Shown here: piece after piece, positions 31,949 through 40,529 of the stretch | Layout: every line of letters starts with the position of its first letter | Position numbering within the stretch: the stretch's first letter is position 1 | NCBI RefSeq assembly: GCF_004322755.1 | Contig: NZ_CP036401.1 | Coordinates: 4,960,001 to 5,024,000, forward strand | From: Pseudoduganella albidiflava | GTDB taxonomy: Bacteria; Pseudomonadota; Gammaproteobacteria; Burkholderiales; Burkholderiaceae_D | Length of the DNA: 64,000 nt | Reading direction: 5' to 3' | The notes under the pieces: model-generated | Databases searched by the model: none | Told to the model about the DNA's origin: nothing | What the model saw: the letters and a program-made list of their open reading frames with translations, nothing else | Program-made: the position numbers and the translations under genes

Positions 31949-31996
31949 GCTTCATATCAAGCTTCACATCAAGCTTCACACCAAGCTTCACACACA
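31949..31996. repeat. 12-bp tandem array after the DUF192 gene
   Basis: Four 12-bp units (31949-31960, 31961-31972, 31973-31984, 31985-31996; type gcttcacatcaa), each differing by one to three bases, directly before the terminator. Confidence 0.85.
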
Positions 31997-32005
31997 AAGC
32001 GAAAA

Positions 32006-32032
32006 ACCCGCGATGGCTGCGCCATGCGGGTC
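32006..32032. terminator. Terminator between DUF192 and rpsT
   Basis: Stem acccgc-atggc / gccat-gcgggt with one bulged base. The A-run on its left gives a T-run on the minus strand, so it fits rpsT best. Confidence 0.65.
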
Positions 32033-32076
32033 TTGTGTGCACACCTGTCTGGCGGCCATTGCCGCCGCACGCGAAC

Positions 32077-32343
32077 TTAGGCGGACAGTGCCTTCAGGGC
32101 AGCTGCCAGGCGGCTCTTGTGGCGAGCGGCCTTGTTCTTGTGGATGATTTTCTTGTCGGCGATCGAGTCGATGGTCGACACGGACGACTGGAAGATCTGC
32201 GTTGCAGCAGCCTTGTCGCCGGCCTGGATTGCCTTGCGAACGGCCTTGATCGCGGTGCGCAGGGTCGAACGCTGAGCCGAGTTGTGTGCGTTTTGCTTGA
32301 CTGCTTGACGAGCGCGTTTGCGCGCTTGTGCGGTATTTGCCAT
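32077..32343 (-). CDS. rpsT: 30S ribosomal protein S20
   Basis: 88 residues, very basic, starting [18 protein letters not shown] as in S20 proteins. It binds 16S rRNA early in 30S assembly. The ATG at 32343 is correct; a longer frame adds 12 non-family residues. A strong promoter about 140-165 bases upstream implies a leader of roughly 130 bases, where S20 autoregulation could act. It is divergent from murJ. Confidence 0.97.
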   Translation of the reverse strand: MANTAQARKRARQAVKQNAHNSAQRSTLRTAIKAVRKAIQAGDKAAATQIFQSSVSTIDSIADKKIIHKNKAARHKSRLAAALKALSA

Positions 32344-32480
32344 GGAATTTCCTAAATCGTTGTCAAAGTTCGTTTGCAAACAACAGCGTTTGCCAAACCG
32401 GTGCGTTCAGTCGACCAAGCAGGCCAACGCAGAGCTGGTCAACATCGATGTCTGCGTCACTGAATTCTGTACAGCCTTAA

Positions 32481-32509
32481 ATTATAACGAGCTTTTGATG
32501 CCGGAGCAA
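32481..32509 (-). promoter_or_regulatory. Promoter of rpsT
   Basis: Minus strand: -35 TTGCTC (32509-32504), 17-base spacer, perfect -10 TATAAT (32486-32481). Confidence 0.75.
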
Positions 32510-32575
32510 TTCAAAAAGCGGGTTCGTGGCGAAAACTTGCCAAAACCATACACGCTGCCCTTCATAAAATTGTAA

Positions 32576-32604
32576 GACTTGCATCCAGGCAGCACCGCTA
32601 TAAT
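32576..32604 (+). promoter_or_regulatory. Promoter of murJ
   Basis: Perfect -10 TATAAT at 32599-32604, with GACTTG (32576-32581) as a weak -35 at 17 bases. Transcription would start one or two bases before the murJ ATG. Confidence 0.6.
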
Positions 32605-32612
32605 CACGCCCC

Positions 32613-34163
32613 ATGAACCTGCTCAGAACCCTCGCCGCCGTCTCCAGCATGACCATGCTGTCGCGCGTTACAGGGCTGCTGCGCGAAAGCCTGTTTGCCC
32701 GGGCTTTCGGTGCCGGCGCCTATACCGATGCCTTCAACGTCGCCTTCCGCATTCCCAACCTGCTGCGCCGGCTGTTTGCCGAAGGCGCGTTTTCGCAGGC
32801 GTTCGTGCCGATCCTCGCCGAGTACAAGAGCCGCGAGGGTGCCGAGGCCAGCAGGACCCTGTCCGATCACGTAGCCAACTGCCTGGTATGGGCCACGCTG
32901 CTCGTCAGCGCCGCCGGCATTCTCGGCGCACCGTTGCTGCTGGCGGGGATCGCCGGCGGCCTGCGGCAGGATCCCGGCGCCTTCGATGCCGCGATCTGGA
33001 TGACCCGGCTGATGTTCCCTTATATAGCGTGCATGTCGTTCGTGGCCATGGCTGGCGGCATCCTGAATACCTGGCGCCAGTTCAAGATCCCGGCCGTCAC
33101 GCCGGTGCTGCTGAACCTGTCGATGATTTCCGGCTCGCTGTTCCTGGCCCCCTACCTGGAGCAGCCGGTGTATGCGCAGGCCATCGGCGTGATGGTCGGC
33201 GGCCTGCTGCAGGTCGCAATCCAGATCCCGGCGCTGGTCAAGATCGGCATGCTGCCCCGGCTGTCGATCAATCCGCTCGCGGGCCTGGGCGATGCCGGCG
33301 TGCGCCGCGTGCTGAGGAAAATGGGCCCGGCCATTTTCGCCGTGGGCGCGGCCCAGATCAGCCTGATGATCAATACGGGGATCGCCTCGCACCTGCGCGA
33401 AGGCAGTATCTCGTGGCTCACCTACGCCGACCGGCTGATGGAGTTCCCTACTGCCCTGCTGGGCGTGGCACTGGGCACGATCCTGCTGCCCAGCCTGTCG
33501 AAAGCCAGCCTGGACAGCGACCCGCAAGAGTATTCCGCGCTGCTCGACTGGGGCCTGCGCCTGACCTGTCTCCTGGCGATTCCCGCCGCCGTCGGGATGG
33601 CCGTGCTGGCCTTGCCTCTGATTGCCACGCTGTTCCACTACGGCCATTTCAGCGACGAGGCGGCGCACATGTCGGCCAGGCCATTGATGGCCTACGCGGT
33701 CGGCCTGACCGGCATCATCCTCGTCAAGACACTGGCGCCGGCATTCTATGCCAAGCAGGATACCCGCACGCCGGTGAAGATCGCCGTGGGCGTGCTGTTC
33801 GTGACCCAGCTGATGAACCTGGCGTTCGTGCCCTACCTCGAAGTGGCCGGACTGGCACTGTCGATCGGCCTGGCGGCCTGCGTCAACGCCACCTTCCTGT
33901 ACACCGGGCTGCGCAAGCGCGACATCTACCGGCCACTGCCCGGATGGGGCAAGTTCCTGGCGAAGCTGGTGATCGCGGTAGCGGTGATGGGCGCCGTGGC
34001 GTGGTTCGGCAGCCAGCAGTTCGACTGGCTGGCCATGCGTGCCACGCCCTTCCTGCGGGCCGGCGCCCTGTTCCTCGTCATCGGCGTTTGCGGCGCGGTG
34101 TATTTCGCGGCACTGCTGGGACTTGGTTTCCGCGTGAACGACTTCCGGCGTACCGGCAAGTAG
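32613..34163 (+). CDS. murJ: Lipid II flippase MurJ
   Basis: 516 residues of the MVIN/MurJ (MOP) family with about 14 membrane helices. It flips lipid II across the inner membrane for peptidoglycan synthesis. Typical N-terminal sequence MTMLSRVTGLLRESLFARAFG and FNVAFRIPNLLRRLFAEGAF. The start is supported by conserved residues within ten codons. No ribosome site is seen and the TATAAT ends eight bases before the ATG, so the message is probably leaderless. Confidence 0.96.
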   Translation: MNLLRTLAAVSSMTMLSRVTGLLRESLFARAFGAGAYTDAFNVAFRIPNLLRRLFAEGAFSQAFVPILAEYKSREGAEASRTLSDHVANCLVWATLLVSAAGILGAPLLLAGIAGGLRQDPGAFDAAIWMTRLMFPYIACMSFVAMAGGILNTWRQFKIPAVTPVLLNLSMISGSLFLAPYLEQPVYAQAIGVMVGGLLQVAIQIPALVKIGMLPRLSINPLAGLGDAGVRRVLRKMGPAIFAVGAAQISLMINTGIASHLREGSISWLTYADRLMEFPTALLGVALGTILLPSLSKASLDSDPQEYSALLDWGLRLTCLLAIPAAVGMAVLALPLIATLFHYGHFSDEAAHMSARPLMAYAVGLTGIILVKTLAPAFYAKQDTRTPVKIAVGVLFVTQLMNLAFVPYLEVAGLALSIGLAACVNATFLYTGLRKRDIYRPLPGWGKFLAKLVIAVAVMGAVAWFGSQQFDWLAMRATPFLRAGALFLVIGVCGAVYFAALLGLGFRVNDFRRTGK

Positions 34164-34240
34164 CCGCGGAGGCGGCGACGCCGTGCCCTGTCGCCGGGCG
34201 CATCGCATACCGGCGAAAATAACCCGCTGTACCGGCGAAA

Positions 34241-34271
34241 AAAAACCCGCTGCCGTGGCAGCGGGTTTTTT
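34241..34271. terminator. Bidirectional terminator between murJ and PEP-CTERM gene
   Basis: Perfect stem acccgctgcc/ggcagcgggt with A-run and T-run flanks, placed between two convergent genes. Confidence 0.92.
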
Positions 34272-34285
34272 ACAGGAAGCTGGAA

Positions 34286-34777
34286 TTACGCTTGCTTGGA
34301 CTTGCGACGGGCCAGGAAGCCCATGATGCCCAGGCCGCCCAGCAGCATGCCGTAGGTTGCTGGTTCCGGTACTGGCGACACCGAGATTTCGCCCGAGTAG
34401 TTGGCCTTGCCTGCATCGGTCAGGACGCCTGCCAGGTTCAGCACGAACGGCGACGTGGTGGTCGCATCGACGGAACCGAAGGACACGGTCTTCTTGATCG
34501 AACCGGAGGTTGCGGTCCACACGCCATCGTTGCTGCCATTCAGGGTGGTCAGGTCCTGGTTGAACGACAGGTACTGGCCGCTCAGGGTGATCAGCACTTC
34601 GTACGTGCCGGCTGCCAGGCCGGTGAAGGTCAGGACGTCGGAGCCGCCTTCCAGCAGGGTCGGGGTGCCGATGAACGACGCGGTGCCATCGGCATCCAGG
34701 ACGATCGTCTGGTCAGCTGCGAACGAGCTCATCGATACGGCGGCGAGCAGGGAAGCTACGGCGAATTTCAGTTTCAT
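34286..34777 (-). CDS. PEP-CTERM sorting-domain protein
   Basis: 163 residues. The signal peptide (KLKFAVASLLAAVSMSSFAA) is followed by a small beta-rich domain of about 115 residues without cysteines. The tail is VSPVPEPATYGMLLGG, hydrophobic helix, ARRKSKQA. The ATG at 34777 has a ribosome site (aaggat). The layout resembles the short FxDxF-type PEP-CTERM proteins at 53-54 kb, but the motif itself is not clear. It is monocistronic, with a terminator after it and an AT-rich promoter region before it. Confidence 0.88.
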   Translation of the reverse strand: MKLKFAVASLLAAVSMSSFAADQTIVLDADGTASFIGTPTLLEGGSDVLTFTGLAAGTYEVLITLSGQYLSFNQDLTTLNGSNDGVWTATSGSIKKTVSFGSVDATTTSPFVLNLAGVLTDAGKANYSGEISVSPVPEPATYGMLLGGLGIMGFLARRKSKQA

Positions 34778-35133
34778 GAAGTTATCCTTGTGAGAGTAGT
34801 AGTAGTACATCGCTGGTCAGATCCGTACATTGCAGAACTGCTGAGATAGATCATAACATATTGGCATCAGAAAATTACAAGAGAAAATTGTAAATTTCTC
34901 ACTACAACTATTGTTCTTACAACAGATATTGTCTTATAAGAAACATTTGAGTGCGTCACCGGATCGCTCTGCAACGGTGCCGATGAAAGCGGCACGTATC
35001 AGGCAAGCGGACGGGTGCCGGCGAATCGCCAGGCAACAGGCAGATGGACGTGGCGCCGCTGATCGCCCGGCGTGCCGGCACGCTCCCAGGCGCGACAGCC
35101 AGGAGTCCCGGCTCCGGCGGCCTGCCGCCCGGG
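34778..35133. other. Intergenic region upstream of a PEP-CTERM gene
   Basis: 356 bases without a gene. The part 34840-34950 is markedly AT-rich and holds a TATGAT -10-like box for the minus-strand PEP-CTERM gene and a near-direct repeat (tattgttctta / tattgtcttat). The rest is GC-rich and lies downstream of the T2SS-like operon; I see no terminator for that operon. Confidence 0.4.
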
Positions 35134-35961
35134 CTATGCGGAGGAGCCCGCCGGCCCGGCCGGTTCGCCGGGTTCGGCAGGCTCGGATGGTTCGGCCGGC
35201 TCGACAGGTTCCGGCTCCGGTTCGGCCGGCTCGGCGGGCAATTCGGGCGGCACCGCCGGTTCGGCGGGCGGTTCGGCCACGGGTTCCGGCGCAGTGTCGG
35301 GTTCCGGTGCTTTCGGTGGAGTGGGCACACCCGGGCCGGCTGGCGCCACGCTGCCCGGGCGCGGCGTGGGCTGGCCCGGCTGCCCGAACGCGGGCTGGCC
35401 TGGCTGCCCGGACGCAGGCTGGCCTGGCTGCCCGGGCGTGGGCTGGCCCGGCTGTCCAGGCTTGACCTGGCCCGGCGGCAGCGGCTCCTGTCCGTCGAAC
35501 GTGAACACCCATTCGGAAATCTTTTGCTTGCCGCTGAACCCCTGGAAGCGCGCCGGGAAATTGGCGATCTTGATCGCCGGGGCCGCCGACAGGCTGTGGA
35601 TGCCCAGGATGCCCCTGTTGTCGGCCAGGTAGAGGATGCCCCACTCGGCCTTGCCGGTCATCGGGTCGACGAACACCTTGCGCAGGTGCCGGCGCGTGCC
35701 GGGAAAGCGCGGGTCCTTCAACAGTTCTTTCAGCGTGGGCGGCAGCCGCGGCTGCCCGGCCGGCGTGGCGGCCGCATAGCTTTTCAGCGCGTCGCTGAAC
35801 TGTTCGCCGATGTGCAGCAGGTCGCGCTCGGCCTGCGCGCGCTGCAGCGTGACGCCGACCCGCACGGTGGTCGCCGCCACCAGCCCGATGATGGCCACCA
35901 GGATGACCAGGCCGACATAGGTGAAGCCGCCGGCGCGGTGCCGCCGCTCACCATTCCGCAT
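35134..35961 (-). CDS. Pseudopilin-like protein with Pro/Gln and Pro/Glu-rich tail
   Basis: 275 residues. A type IV prepilin-like N-terminus (RRHRAGG|FTYVGLVIL, then a 20-residue hydrophobic helix) is followed by a pseudopilin domain to about residue 150, with FVDPMTGKAEWGILY. A C-terminal tail of more than 100 residues has four 8-residue PGQP-type repeats and then a Pro/Glu/Ala-rich stretch. The usual Glu5 of pseudopilins is Gly here. The ATG at 35961 overlaps the preceding gene by 14 bases. It is the last gene of the T2SS-like operon. Confidence 0.75.
   Translation of the reverse strand: MRNGERRHRAGGFTYVGLVILVAIIGLVAATTVRVGVTLQRAQAERDLLHIGEQFSDALKSYAAATPAGQPRLPPTLKELLKDPRFPGTRRHLRKVFVDPMTGKAEWGILYLADNRGILGIHSLSAAPAIKIANFPARFQGFSGKQKISEWVFTFDGQEPLPPGQVKPGQPGQPTPGQPGQPASGQPGQPAFGQPGQPTPRPGSVAPAGPGVPTPPKAPEPDTAPEPVAEPPAEPAVPPELPAEPAEPEPEPVEPAEPSEPAEPGEPAGPAGSSA
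35369..35464 (-). repeat. 24-bp coding repeat (PGQP units)
   Basis: Four 24-bp units encoding PGQPTPGQ, PGQPASGQ, PGQPAFGQ and PGQPTPRP-type octapeptides inside the pseudopilin tail. Confidence 0.9.
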
Positions 35962-36337
35962 ACGGCTTGCCGCTGCGGTCATTGCCTGGAGCACCGCTCT
36001 TGATATCGGCGATGCCGCCCTGCGCCGGATCTTCCGGCGGCAGCAGTTGCCAGCTGTCGGTGGTCTCCGTGATCGGGTCGACCGGCAGCGCGCGCAGGTA
36101 TTTCTTCTCGACCAGCTGTTCCAGCGATTCCGGATAGCGGCCGGTGTCGCCATAGAACTGGTCGATGACCATGCGCGTCGTGCGCAGGTTGTCGGCGAGG
36201 ATGGTTTCCTTGGTCTTGTCGACACTGGGGAAATAGCGGGGCACGGCCAGCGTCAGCAGCAGCGCGACGATGCCCAGCACCACCAGCAGCTCGATCAGCG
36301 TAAAACCCCTGGCATGTTTTCCAGCCTCGTTCACCAT
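35948..36337 (-). CDS. Type II secretion-like pseudopilin
   Basis: 129 residues from the ATG at 36337. A prepilin peptidase site (KHARG|FTLIELLVVLGIVALLL) with Glu5 present is followed by a GspG-like helix and RYPESLEQLVEKKYLRALPVDPIT, the major-pseudopilin signature region. A longer start at 36358 overlaps the preceding gene's stop but has no ribosome site. It lacks the C-terminal GspG calcium-site sequence, so a minor or structural pseudopilin is as likely as a second major one. Confidence 0.82.
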   Translation of the reverse strand: MVNEAGKHARGFTLIELLVVLGIVALLLTLAVPRYFPSVDKTKETILADNLRTTRMVIDQFYGDTGRYPESLEQLVEKKYLRALPVDPITETTDSWQLLPPEDPAQGGIADIKSGAPGNDRSGKPYAEW

Positions 36338-36351
36338 GTGCCTGCCATTGC

Positions 36352-36837
36352 CTACCATTTACGATAGGGGATGCCGTTCAGGCCCACCCTGTCGGAATTC
36401 GAATACACGTCGTAGACGTCCTCGCCCTCGCGCGGCTCGTCGGCCTCGCTGGCGTAACTGCGCTTGCCCCAGGTCTGGGCGGCCGACAGCTCGCTGTCGA
36501 CCGCGAACGGATCGCGCGGCACGCGGCGCAGGAAAAAGATCTTGCCACGTTTCGGATCGCGCAGGTCGGCCACGCCCTCGGCCAGCGTCTCCAGGTTCTT
36601 CGGATAGCCGGTGCTGCCGAGCGTCTTGGTGATGCGCCCATCGTCATAGGCCTGCTTGTACTCGTCGATGGCCTTGCGGATCTGGTACAGGGCCGTGCGC
36701 AGCTCCGCTTCGTTGCGGCGCTGCACGGTGACCTGCGCCGTCGGCACCACCAGCGCCGCCAGCAGGCCGAGGATGGCCACGGTCACGAGCAGCTCGATCA
36801 GCGTGAAGCCGTGCCGCCGGCGGGGCATGGCGTTCAT
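36352..36837 (-). CDS. Type II secretion-like pseudopilin
   Basis: 161 residues. Prepilin site RRRHG|FTLIELLVTVAILGLLAALV with Glu5. The domain continues with the major-pseudopilin pattern GYPKNLETLAEGVADL and FLRRVPRDPFA. The ATG at 36837 reuses the last base of the secretin stop (TGATG). A GTG three bases earlier is the alternative. Confidence 0.85.
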   Translation of the reverse strand: MNAMPRRRHGFTLIELLVTVAILGLLAALVVPTAQVTVQRRNEAELRTALYQIRKAIDEYKQAYDDGRITKTLGSTGYPKNLETLAEGVADLRDPKRGKIFFLRRVPRDPFAVDSELSAAQTWGKRSYASEADEPREGEDVYDVYSNSDRVGLNGIPYRKW

Positions 36838-38879
36838 CACTGGTCTTGCGCGGGCGGCTGCGCCGTGGTGGCAGGCGGCGGCACGGTGGTCGGTGGCGGC
36901 GGCGCGACCGGCAGGACCTGCACCGGCGACTGGGTCACGCTCGATGCCGGGCCCGGTTGCGATGTCGACAGCGGCACGCCGGCCGGCGTGCCGGTTTCCT
37001 GCGGTGTCGGCTGCGCCGCGGGTACGCCCTGTGTTCCCTGGGTTCCGTTGACGGGTGCGCCGCGCTGCGGCAACAGCACCGGCGCACGCACCGACAATTC
37101 CGGCTTGCGGCGGAAGTTCGCCTCGGTGCCGGCCGAGAATTCGGTGGCCTCCGCCGGCGGCCGCTGCAGGTTGCGCACCAGGTGCGGCGTGATCGACAGC
37201 ACGATCTCGGTTTTTTGCGTGTCGTCCCGCTGCGAGCCGAACAGGCGCCCCACGATCGGCAGGTCGCCCAGCCCCGGCACGCGGTTGCCGCCGGTGCGCT
37301 CCTCGTTGTTGATCAAGCCGGCCAGCACCTGGTTCTCGCCATCCTTCAACTGCAGCATCGTCGAGGCCTGGCGCGTGCCGATCTGGTAAGCCGTCGTGCC
37401 GGACTTGGTTTCGATGGTGTTGACCAGGTTCGACACCTCGAGCGAGATGCGGATCGCCACTTCGTTGTTCAGGTAGATCGTCGGCTCCGCGTTCAGTGTC
37501 AGGCCCACGTCGATGTAGCTGACGCTTTCCTGCGCGAAGCCGGCGGTACCCGGCGAAACCGTGGTGGTGATGACGGGCACCTTGTCGCCGATCAGGATCT
37601 TGGCCTTTTCCTTGTTGCGCACGCGGATGCGCGGGTTAGCCAGCAGGTTCGAATCCGAGGCGTTGCGGTTCGCCGTGGCCGTGGCGCTGATGCCCGTGAT
37701 GCTGAGGTTGCGGCGGTTCAGGTTGTCGAGGTCGTTGAGGGTGACCTTGGCGCCCTCGCCCGTCACCAGCGGGGCCAGCGTCACGCTGGTGGGCCAGGCG
37801 ACGCCCAGCTGCAGCAGGCTGCTGCGCTTGACTTCGAGGATCTCCACTTCGAGCATCACTTCCGGTTCGGCCATGTCCTGCACCGCCACGATCTTCTCGG
37901 CCAGGCGGATCGCATCGGCGTTGTCGCGCATGATCACGAGGTTGAGTTTTTCATCGGCCACCACGTCGCGCGATTTCAGGATGGTCTTCAGCGTGTTGGC
38001 GACCAGCTTGGCTTCCGCGTTGGCCAGGTAGAAGGTCTTGACGACGGTTTCCTGGTATTCCTTCAGCTTGGCCGCGATATTCGGGTAGATCAGGATCGTG
38101 TTCGCATCCATCACCTGCTGTTCCAGCTGGTTCGTCATCAGCAGATAGTAGACCGCCGACTCGACGGTGCTGTTCCTCAGCATGATGGTGGTGCGGGTAT
38201 CGGTCTTCACATCCTTGTCGAACACGAAGTTCAAGCCCGAGCGGCGTGAAATCACGTCGAACACCTGCTTCAGCGGCGCTTCGCGGAACTCGATCGTGAT
38301 CGGCTGCTTGTAGCTCTTGGCCAGCGCGGTCTCGCCGCCGCTCGGTGGATTCCGCTCGGCGATCTCGCGCTGCAGCTGCCGGGCGCGCGGCTGGTCGGGC
38401 TTTTCGGCCAGCACCGCGTCGAGCTTGGCCGTGGCGCCCTCGAACTCCTTTTTCTCGACCAGTGCGGCGGCATCGGCCAGCAGGCGGTCATGGCGCTCGG
38501 CCATGTCCAGTGCGCGCAGCGCCATGCGCGCGCGTTCGTTCTGCGGATTGAGCGCCAGCACCCGCTGGATGTTCTGCAGGGCCAGTTCGCGCTGGCCTTC
38601 GATGGTCTGCCGCTCGGCCTGGTCGAGGTAGCGCATGACCGCGCGGTCGCGCGCCTGCAGGTAGGAGGCGCGGTACTGCGCATTGCCCGGATCCTGCGCG
38701 ATCGCTTCCTGCAGCTTCAGCAGGCCGGCTTCCACCTGGTCTTTTTCGATCAGCGTGGTGCCGTCGCGATACGCCATCTGGCCGGCGCAGCCAGCCAGCG
38801 CCAGCGCCATTGCGGACAGCGCCACCACCCGGCGAACCCGGCCACCACGTATCCAGTCTCCATGAGCGTGCGTGTTCAA
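36837..38879 (-). CDS. gspD: Outer-membrane secretin (GspD/PilQ/MshL type)
   Basis: 680 residues. A lipobox LALAGC (Cys31) marks a lipoprotein. TPR-like helices (about 40-165) are followed by a short STN/N0-type domain (ITIEFREAPLKQVFDVISRRSGLNFVFD), a secretin N domain, and the C-terminal secretin domain with VPGLGDLPIVGRLFGS and EIVLSITPHLV. A Pro/Gln-rich tail of about 90 residues ends it. The TTG start at 38879 overlaps the previous stop (TTGA) and has a ribosome site (ggag) seven bases upstream. The TPR-plus-secretin layout resembles MshL-like/T2SS-related secretins rather than classic GspD. Confidence 0.9.
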   Translation of the reverse strand: MNTHAHGDWIRGGRVRRVVALSAMALALAGCAGQMAYRDGTTLIEKDQVEAGLLKLQEAIAQDPGNAQYRASYLQARDRAVMRYLDQAERQTIEGQRELALQNIQRVLALNPQNERARMALRALDMAERHDRLLADAAALVEKKEFEGATAKLDAVLAEKPDQPRARQLQREIAERNPPSGGETALAKSYKQPITIEFREAPLKQVFDVISRRSGLNFVFDKDVKTDTRTTIMLRNSTVESAVYYLLMTNQLEQQVMDANTILIYPNIAAKLKEYQETVVKTFYLANAEAKLVANTLKTILKSRDVVADEKLNLVIMRDNADAIRLAEKIVAVQDMAEPEVMLEVEILEVKRSSLLQLGVAWPTSVTLAPLVTGEGAKVTLNDLDNLNRRNLSITGISATATANRNASDSNLLANPRIRVRNKEKAKILIGDKVPVITTTVSPGTAGFAQESVSYIDVGLTLNAEPTIYLNNEVAIRISLEVSNLVNTIETKSGTTAYQIGTRQASTMLQLKDGENQVLAGLINNEERTGGNRVPGLGDLPIVGRLFGSQRDDTQKTEIVLSITPHLVRNLQRPPAEATEFSAGTEANFRRKPELSVRAPVLLPQRGAPVNGTQGTQGVPAAQPTPQETGTPAGVPLSTSQPGPASSVTQSPVQVLPVAPPPPTTVPPPATTAQPPAQDQ

Positions 38880-39433
38880 TCCATGACTCCAATATTTAGC
38901 TTTTGCACCTGGTTCAGGGGCAGGTAAGTAACCGTCAGCGTCGGCGGCGCGATGGTATCGATGCGGTACATGCCGTCGATCACGGTGCCCGCGCGGGCCA
39001 CGTAAGTGCGGTCGGGACGGGCCAGGTAGACTTCCCAGGCGCCATCGGCCACGCCCTTGCCCAGCACCGTGAACGGCAGCGGCGGCGCGGTCGGCGCGGG
39101 CGGCTCCGGCGGCGGACCGCTGGGCGCCGCGGCAGGCGGGGGTGGCGGATTGAGGTCCTGCCCGGCGAACACCCCCGCACTGCCCTTGAACGCATCCTCC
39201 CCCGTAGCGCCGATCAGCTCGGCGCGCGGAATCAGCCGGAGGATGGTGCCGTTCCCGGCGGATGCGGCCACAGCTTCGGCCGGCGCACGCGCGGCGGCAC
39301 GTGGCGCCGCCACGGCCACCTGCGCCCGTTCGACCGGTTCGGCCACGCCGTCGTCAGGCGCGTTGTCGCCGAACAGCACGAGCCCGGCCGCGATCGCCAG
39401 CGCGGCGCCCATCAGCAGGTGCCGGGGTTTCAC
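38876..39433 (-). CDS. GspC/PilP-like inner-membrane protein
   Basis: 185 residues. An N-terminal membrane anchor (HLLMGAALAIAAGLVLFG) is followed by a flexible Ala/Pro linker and a C-terminal beta domain (PFTVLGKGVADGAWEVYLARPDRTYVARAG) like the homology region that docks on the secretin. It starts with GTG at 39433, overlapping the previous stop (GTGA). Assignment rests on position and layout more than on sequence. Confidence 0.65.
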   Translation of the reverse strand: MKPRHLLMGAALAIAAGLVLFGDNAPDDGVAEPVERAQVAVAAPRAAARAPAEAVAASAGNGTILRLIPRAELIGATGEDAFKGSAGVFAGQDLNPPPPPAAAPSGPPPEPPAPTAPPLPFTVLGKGVADGAWEVYLARPDRTYVARAGTVIDGMYRIDTIAPPTLTVTYLPLNQVQKLNIGVMD

Positions 39434-39987
39434 GGCGCCTCCTTCAGGTACAGCGTGATGCGCAGCCTTGCCTCGACCACCGGGTCGGCGATCGTGTCGC
39501 GCCGGAAGCTCACTTCATCGAGCGCGGCGAATGGCACCGCGGCCAGCGCTTCCAGCGCGAATTGCCAGATGTTGCGGTAGCTGCCTTTCACGGGCAGCAC
39601 GATCTGGTAGGTGGTCACGGTGCTGGCCTTGTCGTAGCCGAACTTGTATTCGCCCTGGTTCAGCGCCAGGCCGGCCTTGCCGGCCAGGTCGAACAGGGTC
39701 TTGACCTGCTGCTCGGCGTGACGCTTCTCGCCCAGCGTGGCATAGAACAGCGACAGGTTTTCGTTGGCGGTCGGCGGCGGCGGTGCCTCCACCAGCGCCG
39801 ATGCGCTTGGCAGCGGCCGTGCCAGCTCCTGCTGCAGCGCGGCCCGTTGCGGCAGCAGCCAGGCCCACGTGGCCAGGCCGGCCGCCAGCAGCGCCACCGC
39901 CAGGCACGCCGCGCCGCCGGCCCGCATCGCGAACAGGCGCAGCGCCAGCATCAGCGGTGCCAGCTGGATATCCGACTGCGCCTTCAT
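39430..39987 (-). CDS. GspM/PilO-like assembly protein
   Basis: 185 residues. A short cytoplasmic part and one membrane helix (about 28-45) are followed by a periplasmic ferredoxin-like domain (TVTTYQIVLPVKGSYRNIWQFALEAL). This matches PilO/GspM layout. The ATG at 39987 has a ribosome site (ggaggg) and overlaps the previous stop (ATGA). Confidence 0.7.
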   Translation of the reverse strand: MKAQSDIQLAPLMLALRLFAMRAGGAACLAVALLAAGLATWAWLLPQRAALQQELARPLPSASALVEAPPPPTANENLSLFYATLGEKRHAEQQVKTLFDLAGKAGLALNQGEYKFGYDKASTVTTYQIVLPVKGSYRNIWQFALEALAAVPFAALDEVSFRRDTIADPVVEARLRITLYLKEAP

Positions 39988-40529
39988 TGCGCCCTCCATT
40001 GCACTTCGACCTGGAAGCGGATCGGATGGTTCGGATCCTGCTCGCCGATCTCATGGCGCACCAGCGCCGCCCCGGTGAAGAAATCCTGCTGCTTGAGCAC
40101 TTGCACATAGCCCACCATGTCGTCGCTGTTGCGCGCCTCGGCGGTGATCTTCAGCAGCTGTTTCCTGGGGTCCGGATCGAGCGCCAGCAAAGCGATATTG
40201 GCCGGCGTGGCATTGCCGACCGCATCCTCGAGCTGGCGCCACGGCACGTTCAGGCGCAGGATGGCGGCATTCACGGCGGCGGCCTGCGCTTCCGGGATCG
40301 CCACCTCGGCCACGCGTGCCGGACGCTTCGACAGCGCCGCCTGGCTGGCGCGCAGGCGCTCGATCTGCTGCTCGCGCGCGGCGCGCTGGTCGGCCATCTG
40401 CATGGCGAACCAGATGCCGCCGGCGCACAGCAGGATGCCGGCGATACCGGCCGCCAGCAGGACCGGATGCAGCCGGTACAGGGCGCGCCGCCAGGTCGGC
40501 GGCGCGAAGTCGATCTGCATCGGCTTCAT
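39984..40529 (-). CDS. PilN/GspL-like assembly protein
   Basis: 181 residues. Short N-terminus (KPMQIDFAPP, reminiscent of PilN's INLLP segment), one membrane helix (about 22-44), a coiled coil (REQQIERLRASQAALSKRP) and a small periplasmic domain. Overlaps both neighbours by ATGA junctions. Role by context: inner-membrane platform linking the cytoplasmic PilM-like protein to PilO/PilP-like partners. Confidence 0.65.
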   Translation of the reverse strand: MKPMQIDFAPPTWRRALYRLHPVLLAAGIAGILLCAGGIWFAMQMADQRAAREQQIERLRASQAALSKRPARVAEVAIPEAQAAAVNAAILRLNVPWRQLEDAVGNATPANIALLALDPDPRKQLLKITAEARNSDDMVGYVQVLKQQDFFTGAALVRHEIGEQDPNHPIRFQVEVQWRAQ

